Shown here: positions 12,766 to 23,710 of the stretch, one piece after another
Numbering within the stretch: the first letter of the stretch is position 1
Layout of the letters: the number at the start of each line of letters is the position of its first letter
Assembly: GCF_020360975.1 (NCBI RefSeq)
Contig: NW_025408680.1
Span: 868,001 to 932,000, forward strand
Reading direction: 5' to 3'
From: Hirsutella rhossiliensis
Taxonomy: Eukaryota > Ascomycota > Sordariomycetes > Hypocreales > Ophiocordycipitaceae
DNA length: 64,000 nt
Translations under genes and position numbers: made by a program
Notes under the pieces: generated by a model
Databases searched by the model: none
What the model was told of the DNA's origin: nothing
What the model saw: the letters and a program-made list of their open reading frames with translations, nothing else

Positions 12766-12968
12766 TGTGGGAATGTAGCATATAGCTATAGTAGGATTGT
12801 AAGGGAGGTGCGCACACACGCACACGTGACCCTTAGCGTCACGTGTATGGACCTCGGGGATCCGTGTATAAAGGGCACGTAGTGTGCCCCCTCATTCCCT
12901 TTCCTCCCTTCCTAGCAAGACATCTTGAATACAACCCATTGCGTTACTGCAGTACAGACCTCCCGACA
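12766..12968 (+). repeat. 5' LTR of Copia-1
   Basis: 203 bp beginning TGTGGGAATG and ending CCCGACA, identical to the copy at 18474-18676. It contains an inverted repeat with CACGTGAC at 12823-12830 and GTCACGTG at 12838-12845. The sequence GTGTATAAAG at about 12863-12872 could serve as a TATA box. Confidence 0.95.
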
Positions 12969-13215
12969 CTGATCAGTGATCGATTTGGTCGATCACAGAT
13001 TGGCAAGGAAGAAGAGATAGAACGCAACCTTCGAAAGCCCAACTACCATATTCCTAGCGATATTGCCCTGGTTGGACCTAGAGGAGGTTTCTATGCTAAG
13101 ATCAAGGACTCTACGATTACCCGGACCCGGCAACCAACTAGCTCCCGGTAGGCCATTGATAGATCCTTCCAACTTCACTTAACGGTTACATTAAGTGTAA
13201 GTGCGTCCACAACGC

Positions 13216-13271
13216 CGATTCGACAACTACGTGACAGCCCTCACGATTCGACAACTACGTGACAACCTCAC
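13216..13271 (+). repeat. Two 28-bp direct repeats just before Copia-1 gag
   Basis: Units 13216-13243 and 13244-13271 both carry CGATTCGACAACTACGTGAC and differ at two bases or so near their ends. The repeat ends right at the presumed gag ATG at 13273. Confidence 0.85.
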
Positions 13272-13272
13272 A

Positions 13273-14935
13273 ATGACAAGCACGACCCCAACCCCGAACC
13301 CCGCCTCTACGAGGAACGACGCCTTCCTCGACCAAGTAAGGGAATTGGTCCAAAATCTCACGATCCCAAAGACCCAATATCAGGATATCGATCCGACCCG
13401 ATGGGAGGATGAGATCACGCCACAAGAGGAAGATAGAATAGCTGTTATGACATATACCGCACGATTTATGTCAGAATGCGAGGAGAACGTACACCTTCAT
13501 GGCACTAATATCCTTGAATTCTTCCAGGATCACTTCCAACAGTGGACCGAGGCAACGTGGAGAAAGATGCCAAAGGAATTTCGAAGGAGCTACGTTACCT
13601 TTTAAAGAGACGTGGTATCTATACAGGAGAAAAGGGTGACCACATCATCCCACAGCTCGTCTTCCTACAGACGATCGATAACCCACCAGCCTGGCCCGAC
13701 AACGAATTCATGGTAACCCAATTCGATAAAGGAACGGAGGCCTATACAAGAAAAGAGAGACGACTAACGCAGAACCCTCCCACCTCCAACACGGCGGAGC
13801 CATCCACGCCGTTAGCCCCTATTCCGACGCTCCCTGCTCCTCCCGCTACGACAATTGCGGAACCGCCCACAACGACTGCTACGCTTCCCCAACGAACAAT
13901 ACATCCTACAAGCTATCAGTTCCAGCAACAGAGCATCGTTCTAGCAGAACCCTCTTCTCCCACATCCTCGAAGCGTACACAACGCTTCCCCCGGCCGACA
14001 TCCCGAACGACATCGTCGATGCCGACACACAACAGAAATTCACCAAGATCTGGGACAAAGAGAAGAACTATACGGGGGAACCCTATGACCTTCTCGATGA
14101 TAAGCTACGCATCTTTATGAGTATCTGTTATAACATTCAGGTCAAGCCGGACCAATTCCACGCTCTTTTCCCTCGAATCCTTACTGGCCGAGCCCAAACG
14201 TACTACATTGACCACGTTAACTGGACCTCAACGTTCCGCAAGGCATACGATAGCATCAAGCAACATTTCGATACGGAAGTTAACCACGTTCACTACTATA
14301 CTGAATGGACGACTATTTCCTTTAACAAGCTCCGTGCCGATAATGCTACGAAATCCCTACACGAGGTTCTTCAGCTACTCCTTGATAAGCTACAGTTATG
14401 CCAACGAGCTCTTGGCAACGCGTATGCAGGAAACGTTCCACTGCGTACAACGCTTATTAATGCATGCCGCGGTGTTCCTGAACTTGAATACGCTTTATTC
14501 AAGCCCGCCGAAGGAATCGAGCCCTTTGCAGATCTTCGCTCTTCCGTTGAGACCCATCTTGCACGCGGAATAGCGCCTCGTTATCTTCAAGGAGGCCCTC
14601 AATACCATCAAGACCTCGAGGAACCATCTGATCATATGGATCCCAATGACCACTACTATCTCGATCGAAGATACAACAACAATCGCGGAAGATTTGGTCA
14701 GAAGGGGTATAGAAGGTATAGAGGCAACGCTCAACGAGGCAGCTACAACGCTCCACGGGAATCTTCAATAGTCAACGCTTTAACCGCCCACAAGGCCGTT
14801 ACGGCCACAACCACCCGTGGAATAAGAAGTGCTTCGTCTGCAATAAGGAAGGATGTTGGTCTACAAAGCACACTGCCGAGGAACGTCAAAGATCCCGAGA
14901 CCAATACGTCGCCCACTGTCACTTCATAGGGATTA
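13273..14935 (+). pseudogene. Copia-1 gag, frameshifted
   Basis: The structural protein of the virus-like particle. The first ATG that opens the frame homologous to Copia-2 gag is at 13273, giving MTSTTPTPNPASTRND at the N-terminus. The frame changes near 13575, 13950 and 14770, each consistent with a one-base indel when compared with Copia-2. A Pro/Thr-rich linker spans 13770-13900. The main capsid-like segment lies at 13990-14570 and includes YDLLDDKLR and DTEVNHVHYYTEW. A zinc knuckle at 14830-14871 has spacing CX2CX4CX4H (CFVCNKEGCW..KH) and not the textbook CX2CX4HX4C. Without the indels this would be one open gag-pol or gag plus pol. Confidence 0.8.
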
Positions 14936-15129
14936 CCCTCCCCAGGACCTTACAGCCTACGTTCTTGACTTTGAAGGTCACGAGATGGATGCCCACGATG
15001 ATGCTAACGACCCTGGGACGAGGACGACAATGAAGATAATGACAACAACCCAGAACAGTGGCACACAAGCCAAATGCTCTGCCAGCAAGCCTTCAACCAT
15101 CTGATCACAGGGAAGACGTGTATAGCACC

Positions 15130-18100
15130 TCTCAAAACAACGCTACACCTGCTTCCCAATTCATGATAGAGGAGCGCTACTCAAGACTCCGATTCCAGGG
15201 CATCATAATTGACACAGGCGCCGCGAAGGTTTCCACAGCTGGCTACGACCAATGCATCGCTCTACAACGAGAAGACCCTGCTATAACGCTCGATAAGACT
15301 ACAGCAGGCCAAGCTTCTATCAAATTCGGCAACGGCGAAGCCATTCTATCCTCGGCTCTATCGCCCTTAAAACACCTCTCGGAAGGATCACATTCCATAT
15401 CCTCAAGACCCCTACTCCCTTCCTCCTCTCTCTCGCTGATATGGATCGCCTAGGCATCTATTTCAACAACCTTACAGACACTATTGTCGGACGAACAACC
15501 CTCCCGGTTATCCGCAAATGGGGACATCCTTGGTTCCTCCTACCTAAGACCAACGAGGCCGCTATCGCATTCCTCACGGAGAGCGAGATCCGCACTCTTC
15601 ATCGTCGATTCGGGCACCCAGCGGTCCCAAGACTTCACAACCTCCTACGGCAAGCTGGCCACAACGATGTGACGATAGATATCCTAGAGAACATCTCGAG
15701 ATTCTGTCATCACTGTCAAATGCACTCTCAAGCTCCAAGACGCTTCAAATTCACCCTAAAGGATGACCAGGAATTCAACTACGAAATCGTCGCTGATGTG
15801 CTCTACCTTGGAACCCTCAACGCCCCGTCTTGCACGTGGTAGATACAGCAACAGCGTTCCAAGCAGCCAGGTTCTTCCTATCGATGTCAGCAAAGGATAC
15901 GTGGAAGCCCTCCGAGCCCTCTGGATAGACACATATCTCGGACCCCTGATACTATCAAGCACGACGCAGGGACCAATTTTGCCTCCCTAGAGTTCCGTAA
16001 CGAGGCAAAGCTTATGGGGATAACCTGCAAGCAAGTCCCTGTGGAAGCACATTGGTCCGTTGGAAAGGTTGAAAGATATCATGCCCTCTCCGCCGTGCGT
16101 TTGAGATCCTCCACGCAGAAATCGGGACCTTCACATCCCCCGAATCGATCCTTCAAATGGCTATCAAAGCCATCAACGACACAGCAGGGCCAAATGGCAT
16201 TGTCCCTACGCTCCTAGTCTTTGGCGCCTACCCTCGAATGGCGTTAGATTCGCCCCCTTCTGCTACGACCCTGAAAAGGGCTGCCGCAGCCCAGAAAGCG
16301 ATGAAAATGCTTCGTCAGCTCTCAGCAGAGCGGCAAGTGCAGGGCGCCTTACACACAAAGAACGGACCATCATCAACAGGCGTTATACTATCGCTCCCAC
16401 TGCAAAGCGAGGTCCGAGTGTGGAGAGAAAAGCTCGGCTGGCAAGGCCCTTTAAGATTAGTGCAATTGATGGCTCCAATGTCACAATTGATACTATCAAC
16501 GGACCCCAGACCTTCCGTTCCACCCTTGTGCAGCCTTATTTCCGCGACGAGACGACGATCCCTGCCCCGCTGCTGCTGCTGCGGATGATTCTGACATTCC
16601 TGTTTCTGATCCTGCGAGCGATTCTGTTCCTGTTTCTGCCCCTGCCCCTGCCCCTGTTCCTGCTCCTAATCCCCCGGCGCCGCGCAAGCGAGGCCGCCCC
16701 CCTGGTTCGAAGAACAAGCCAAAGACGACGTTCCTAGTCAAGAAGGAAGAAGATGCCTACCAACTAGCCATCAAGCTACGGGACGAAGGCATTATCACAA
16801 CGCCAGGCACCCCCTTTGAGGAATCCGATAGCACGGAGATCGATGATCTATTGGTACGAGGAGTGTTTAGCTTCGAACGCTACAATGAAGCAAAGCACGG
16901 GAACCATCATATCTTCCGCTCCCGCATGGTCCGCGAGGTTAAAGGCAAAGAAACCAAACCATACGAGAAGTCAAGGCTCGTGGTCCAAGGGCACAACGAC
17001 CAAGAGAAAACCACCCTATTGACGCAATCCCCGACAATTCAACGCGTCAGTCAACGGCTTATTTCTGCTATCTCCCCAGACCTCCTTTCTCACGGCATGA
17101 CCCTCTCTCTTCGTGACATCACACAAGCGTATCCCCAGGCGCAGACCGAACTATTCCGCACCATTCTCACGCATCTTCCCGCCGAATTAGAAGGAAGATA
17201 CCCGGAAGGAACAATCATTCGCGTTATTAAGCCCCTATACGGAATTGCGGAGGCCGGAGTCCATTGGTTTCGAACCTATCACGGGCATCATGTCGATAAC
17301 CTCGACATGTCCACATCAACCTACGACCTATGCTTCCTAATTACGAATAAGGGACCTGATAACTTTGGGATTGTGGGAATGCAGACTGACGATACCCTTA
17401 TGCTTGGCACACAACGTTTTTCCGCGCTAGAGGAAGCGGAACTCGTAAAGGCACAATTTCGGGCAAAGCCGAAGACAACGATGACCCCGGGTACTAGCAT
17501 TGACTTCAACGGTGCAAAGATAACCCTCCAAGACACCACTTTCCACAACGCTCTACTGCTTCAACAAAAGGGTCAAGCAGCCAAGATCGAACCCATCGAC
17601 ATCAAGGCATACGATCGAGCCCAACAGTACGTGGAACAGCGTGCCCGTGGCGCGTATGTGGCTTCAATCTGTCAACCAGAGGCCTCATTCGACATCTCTA
17701 TTGCTGCCCAGGTCCAAACCCTACGGAAGAGGATTGCACGACCTCAACAAGCGGCTTCAATGGCAGAAAGACCACCAGCAGCGAGGCCTAACGTATATCC
17801 CTATTGACCTCGCCAATGCCAAGCTTATCGTCTTTACCGACGGTTCCTTTGCGAACAATAAGGACCTATCGTCACAGCTAGGCTTCGTCATTGCCCTAGT
17901 CAATGAGACCGAGACCGCACGTACCAAAGACCAATTCGGGATCAAGGGCAATGTCCTCCATTGGAGCTCAACGAAGTGTAAGAGGGTCACCCGAAGCGTG
18001 CTAGCATCAGAGATCTACGGCATGGTCAACGGATTCGATATTGGGATATCACTAGCAACGACGATACGGAAGATCACAGACCGCCTCAATCTTCCCCCTA

Positions 18101-18459
18101 TCCCCCTAATCGTTTGCACCGACTCTTTTTCCCTCTACGAGTGCCTCGTTAAGCTAGGCACAACGAAGGAGAAGCGATTGATGATAGATATCATGGCCCT
18201 ACGTCAATCCTACGAAAGGCGTGAGATCACAGAAATCCGCTGGATTAACGGCGCAGACAACCCAGCAGATGCTATGACAAAGGCATCGCCTAACCGCGCC
18301 CTCGAACGCCTCGTCGATACGAATAGCCTTACGATTAGGATAGAAGGATCAGTCGAACGCCCTCCCGCTAGCTGCCGCTCGAACCGTCACTCTTTTCGCA
18401 CCCTTGCGGTTGCTGCTACGCTCCCGCACCTGCTGCTACTGCTGCGATTGCAGCGATAA
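15130..18459 (+). pseudogene. Copia-1 pol (protease, integrase, RT, RNase H), frameshifted
   Basis: The protease active site IIDTGA is at about 15206-15225. The integrase zinc-binding region at 15598-15730 has LHRRFGHP and FCHHCQMH; the integrase core follows to about 16230. A Pro-rich stretch and an AT-hook (KRGRPPGSKNK, 16683-16730) lie between integrase and RT. RT spans about 16850-17560, with SLRDITQAYPQ, KPLYGIAEAG and GMQTDDT where YVDD is usual. RNase H at 17810-18330 has FTDGSFAN, ASEIYG and CTDSFSL. Frame breaks lie near 15090, 15400, 15815, 16090, 16440, 16560 and 17730. The reading closes at TAA 18457-18459. Closest relative in the window: Copia-2. Confidence 0.85.
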
Positions 18460-18473
18460 AGAAGATTTGCCAG

Positions 18474-18676
18474 TGTGGGAATGTAGCATATAGCTATAGT
18501 AGGATTGTAAGGGAGGTGCGCACACACGCACACGTGACCCTTAGCGTCACGTGTATGGACCTCGGGGATCCGTGTATAAAGGGCACGTAGTGTGCCCCCT
18601 CATTCCCTTTCCTCCCTTCCTAGCAAGACATCTTGAATACAACCCATTGCGTTACTGCAGTACAGACCTCCCGACA
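18474..18676 (+). repeat. 3' LTR of Copia-1
   Basis: 203 bp, no difference seen from the 5' LTR, followed by GGTAT (18677-18681), the right target-site duplication. Confidence 0.95.
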
Positions 18677-21600
18677 GGTATACTACTATAAAGATATCTA
18701 AGTATTCGTATAGGATATTATTAATTATCTATTAAAAGGTAGCTAGTATATTTATAAGTCTAAATAGTATTACTAAATATTTAAATAGTTTAAATTTCGT
18801 TTTAAAGGCTATTATCTATTTATATCCCCTTTTTATACGTATTAAGTTATAGGCGCCTTTAAGGTTAAGGGTAGTAAACTATTTTTTATAATATAGTTAA
18901 TCTTATAGTTTTAATATAAATAGTAATAGTATTCGGTCCTTTATTATAATATCGTTTAAGTATCTATAGTCTATAACTAGTTATAGCTTACTATTTTTCT
19001 TTAAAATAAATATAACTAAGTAGCTTACTTTAGATATTAACGTTTATATATATCCTTTTTATAGATTCTTATTAAGGTAGTCGCGTAGCGTTTATAGTTA
19101 CTTTTTATTTAAGTTATAAATCTTATAGAACGTTAGCGTTATTTTATCTTTAAGATAAATTTTATAGTCCTATTAACTATATTTGGGTAACCTTATCTTA
19201 AGTTTTTCCTTAAAGAGTTTATTATATTTCTGGTATTCCTAAGGGATATTCTTTATTCTATCTTATAGGCTTTATTCTTTCTTTTAAGAGCTAGTTTCTT
19301 TTAACTTAAGCTCTTTATTAATTTATTTAAGGTTTTTCCTTAAAGTAGTAATAACTCTTTAGATCTTTATATTATATCCTTTATTCTATTTATATTAGAT
19401 ACTAGGTTATATAGCTATATTAGTTAGTATATAGGTCTTATTAGTCGATTTTATTATATCTACTAGTTTAGTTACTATTTTTATTTATATTGCTAAAGCC
19501 TATAATAATTTACTTAAACGGTTATCCCTTTTATCTTATTTAGTAGCTAAATTATTATAAAATTTTACTTTCTCTTAAATCTACTAGTCCTAGAAACTTA
19601 TATCTTTATTTTAATATAGCTAGCTAGTTCTTTAGTTAATTAGTAGGTTGCTTTCTTATAGCTATAAAAGCTTTAATATAAGGTTATATTCTTTAATATC
19701 TATAATATCGAAGTTAACTTATTTATTATAGCCCTAGATATTAATATTAAGGTAATTAATCTCTATATTAATAATTCTATTATTATAGTTAAAGGCCTCT
19801 CCTTCGATATTTATAAGTTTATATAGATCTATCTTATATCTCTATATAAGTTAGTAATAATTAATAACTTTAAGTAAAACGTAATTACCTATCGCGCTAT
19901 AATCTAGAAATATATATATATAATATCCTACGATTTAAATATCTAATACTATTTAGTTACTATAGCTTACTATTATTATATATAAGGTCCTTAGATCTTA
20001 TTATATCGTACTAGTCTATAGCCCTTTTATAGATAGTATACCTTATTTTTTACTTAGTCTTTATTTATTTTATTTAAGTATTCTTCTTTAATTTATTATT
20101 AATATCGTTTCTTTATATTTTCGTTATATAGTATTATATTAAGGCTTAAGAAACTAATTTCTTATAGCTAATTAAAGATTTCTTCTTTCTTAATACTATA
20201 TTATTTATATTATACTACTTTATAGTTAATTACGTACTATACTTTATAATTCTATTTATTTTTATATTAAAGGTTAAGTTTTCGTTTAGTATCTTTCTAT
20301 TTTTTATATAGTATTTCCTTATCGATTCTTCCTTAGTTAAATATAGCTTATAGCCTTTATACGTATTACTAATAATCTTTTAATATACCGTTATATTATT
20401 TATACTATACTTATACTTTTTATATTTATAAACTCTATAGTTTAGGTATATATATTCGTTATAATCTTCTTTATTATATTTAATTTATTATATAAGTCTT
20501 TAAAAGATTAATAGTTAAGATACCTTAAAGCGAGTAGTATTATACTATTCCTTTATTTTAGCGTATTTATAGATTTTATATATCTCTAAAAGATATCTCG
20601 TTAATAAACTATAATTATTATAGTATTTAACTAGCGTGCTATAATTAGGTTCTAATAATATAACTTAGTCGTTTAGGTAGCGTTAATCGATTTTCTAATA
20701 GTCTAGTTCTATACTTAAGTAGGGTTTTAAAAGTACTTATCCCTTAAACTTAACTAAGAAGGCGTTATATTATACCTTTATTTAGAAGTATATTATATAA
20801 TCTAAGTAAACGTATAATCTTTATAAAATATACTTATAGTACTTATAAGTAAGTAGTATTTATAAGTAGTCTTTAAATTCTCCTTATAGTTACTATTCTT
20901 ATTATAAAGCTATAAAGGTATCGACTATAGCGATAGCTATAGTATAGTCTCCTTTATATAGTACTAGTTAATATCGAATTAATATAGCTTATTAGTTTTC
21001 TATAAGAATTTAAGGTATTTATTAAGTTCTAATTTTAAGTATTTCTTTAAATTCTTTAAAGTATAGAGTATATTCTCTAATTATAGTATTTTCCCTTAAT
21101 AGTAAGGGTAGTAGTATAAGTTCGTTCTTATCTTTTATTTCTCTAAGTATTTCTTATTCTTTAAAGCTTATATCGTCGATACTTTATTATTCCTCTTTAA
21201 GTTATTATCTAAGTTTTATAAGTATAAGGGCTACGTTTATAACTTCTTCTTTAAGCTTATTTTAAAATCGTAATATAAGAGGTTCGTAGTCCTAATTAAG
21301 CTTTAAGGTAACTTAATAGAACTTTATAGCGTAATCTAATACTAAGATCCTTTATTAGAGTTCTTAAAGTTTTTATTTAGCTTCTTATTCCTTATTAGTT
21401 ATTCTAAATACCTTTATAATAGCTTCTTCGAATCCTTAGAAACTAGTAAAGACTTTATCTATCTTATTATCTTATTACGCTAGTTAGTTATTAAGAAAAT
21501 CCCTTATAATAGGTCTAAACTAAGCGAGTACTATTTTAAATAAATAATTTCCTATATAAAGTACCTTTTCGACTAGGTCTAAGAGTTTAGTAAGGTAAAA

Positions 21601-21901
21601 CCGATAATAGGCCTTAAGTTAAGTAAGAAAGTCTTAAAGCGTACTATAATTACTATTAAATAGTCCTAGCTATTTTACTTTAACTACTTCTCTAAGGTCC
21701 CTAACTTATCCGTTACCTCCTTTATTCCTAAGTAACTATACTTTATATTAAAGGGCGATAATCTCGCGTATTATATCCTAAGGCGATATAGTAGCTCTAG
21801 AGTTAGTTAATCTAGCTTACTATATAGGTATATTAATAGTTACGATATTACTTAAAGTAACGCGGTATTATACTAAATAAGAGCTTTTAACGTATAACGA
21901 T
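18677..21901 (-). pseudogene. Gypsy family B gag and pol 5' half
   Basis: Read on the minus strand, 19110-18840 gives reverse transcriptase, with a W-R-YLDKNL-KGYI-like block, a FLKKN block and an LVIDYR-LN block (all damaged), which is the Ty3/Gypsy order. Protease and gag would lie between about 19.2 and 21.9 kb but are too decayed to place by motif. This is the 5' portion of the element whose 3' portion is at 8937-12765. Confidence 0.65.
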
Positions 21902-22342
21902 TAGTATTATTCCTAAGGAATAAACCTATTAAGGGGTTTATATTAGTAGATATAATAGGGCGTGGTCTAAGTAATAATAAGTATATTATATTAGTAATAA
22001 GTTAGAGGTTATAGACTATAGACTATAACTAGGTAATTAGAATTAAAGATAGAATTATAATAAAGATCTATATTAAAAGCTATCGAGCTATCTATTTAAA
22101 GGAGTAAAAGTAGGTAGCTATATATACCTATAGAGACTATCCTTAGATTATAGGCCTAGCTATAATCCTTAATAATAGATTATATAGAGTATAGTAATCT
22201 TATTAATCTTAGATCGCTTAGATCTCTACGATCTCCTTAATCCTATATCTATTAGATAGTCGGCACGACTATTTATCCGTTAAACTATATTACGTACTTA
22301 ACGCGGTCGACTATTAGCGGCCTAGTAGCTATAGTTATAATA
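21902..22342 (-). repeat. 5' LTR of Gypsy family B
   Basis: About 441 bp, very similar to 8496-8936, with scattered C/T and G/A differences that fit independent RIP. Confidence 0.8.
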
Positions 22343-22343
22343 C

Positions 22344-22784
22344 TAGTATTATTCCTAAGGGATAAACCTATCGAGGGGTTTATATTAGTAGATATAATAA
22401 GGCGTGGTCTAAGTAATAATAAGTATATTATATTAGTAATAAGTTAAAGGTTATAGACTATAGACTATAACTAGGTAATTAGAATTAAAGATAGAATCGT
22501 AATAAAGATCTATATTAAAAGCTATCGAGCTATTTATCTAAAAGAGTAAAAGTAGGTAGCTATATATACCTATAGAGACTATCCTTAGATTATAGGCCTA
22601 GCTATAATCCTTAACGTTATATTATATAGAGCGTAGTAATCTCGTTAATCCTAGATCGCTTAGATCTCTACGATCTCCTCGATCCTATATTTATTAGATA
22701 GTTATACCGATTATTTATCTATTAGACCATGTTATATACTTAACGCGGTCGACCGTTAGCGGCTTAGTAGCCGTAGTCGTAATA
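22344..22784 (-). repeat. Additional, adjacent LTR of Gypsy family B
   Basis: A second full-length LTR in the same orientation, separated from the 5' LTR by about one base. It may be a solo LTR or the trace of an insertion next to a solo LTR. Its right border gives way to family C sequence at 22785. Confidence 0.75.
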
Positions 22785-23034
22785 GAGAGACTATACCCCG
22801 CCCTTAAGAAAGTAGCGGGGTACTAAGCCCGCGGCGGACGCTATATTAGTATAAGCTATAAGTATATATTATAGATACCGCGACTATAGATAATAAGTAG
22901 GGCGTACTTAGGTTATCGGTAGTATAAATAAATTATATTAGCCCTTATAAGCGCGCTTAAGGGCGTATAGACTAAGCCTAGTAAGCCTTCTTTTTTAGCG
23001 GGGTCTTAACTACTAAATAGTTATCCTTATCCTC

Positions 23035-23078
23035 CTCCTTATCCTCCTCCTTATCCTCCTCCTTATCCTCCTCCTTAG
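23035..23078. repeat. 12-bp tandem repeat (TCCTCCTCCTTA)n
   Basis: About four units, encoding a Lys-Glu-Glu-Asp repeat on the minus strand at the end of the antisense frame. Confidence 0.8.
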
Positions 23079-23670
23079 TATAAGGCGCGGCCCTAGCCTT
23101 AAGGGCGCGGATCCGGCCCTCTAAGCTACCTAGCTAAGCGGCGACAGCGGTAGCGTTAAGGATAGCGGCGGCGGCGGCGGCGGTGCCGGTAGTAGTAAGG
23201 CGGCGGCGGTAGAAGTAGCGGGGGCAGCTAAGGCGGCGGCGACGGTGCCCTTAAGAGAGAGAGAGTTAGCGCTATAGGGAATATAGGAAAAAGAGCTTAT
23301 ATACTTAGGTATAAGGGCGGCGCGCTTAAGGAACCGTAAATTATAATAGGCGGCGGCGGTAGCGGTTAAGGCGCGCTTAGCCTTATTTTAGTCCTTACCT
23401 AGCTCTATAGCGCTCTAAGCTATAATAGTATAGGTAAGGATAAGCGGCGTAACCTTATAAGCGTAGCTAGCCTAGGCGTATAGGAAGTAGCTACCTTAAG
23501 AGCGGCCGGCTTAGTTAGCGTAAGGGAGGGACTATAAGGTATATTATATATAAAAAGAACTTTAGGTAGCGCCTTACGCTATAGCGCGCTTATATTAATA
23601 TAGGGAGTTAGTAATACTTACGAGAATAAGGGTAAAGGGGCTTATAAAGGAGGGCGGCGAGGACCTATAC

Positions 23671-23710
<40 letters not shown>
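23671..23710. repeat. (TTA)n microsatellite
   Basis: About 13 TTA units in family C, encoding Asn on the minus strand within the antisense frame. Confidence 0.9.

Larger units (their letters stand above)
12766..18676 (+). mobile_element. Ty1/Copia element Copia-1, young, un-RIPed
   Basis: A complete LTR retrotransposon of 5911 bp with two 203-bp LTRs that look identical on direct comparison and a 5-bp target-site duplication GGTAT. Base composition is normal with plenty of CpA and TpG, in contrast to the RIPed Gypsy B into which it is inserted, so insertion followed the RIP of its host element. Gene order gag-protease-integrase-RT-RNase H is that of Copia. The coding frame is broken repeatedly by single-base indels, so as written it is not autonomous. 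Confidence 0.95.
8496..22342 (-). mobile_element. Ty3/Gypsy family B, full length, minus strand, interrupted by Copia-1
   Basis: LTRs of about 440 bp at 8496-8936 and 21902-22342 flank an internal region that reads as gag-pol on the minus strand. A polypurine tract (pyrimidines on +, 8942-8955) sits beside the LTR at 8936, which fixes that LTR as the 3' one. Without the Copia-1 insertion the element is about 7.9 kb. It is RIPed and very AT-rich. It lies inside family C, and an extra LTR of the same family abuts its 5' LTR. Confidence 0.8.

Noticed and set aside
14495..14768. Minus-strand open frames inside Copia-1 gag
   Set aside because: They are shadows of the sense gag frame, have no motif, and are not shared in position with Copia-2.
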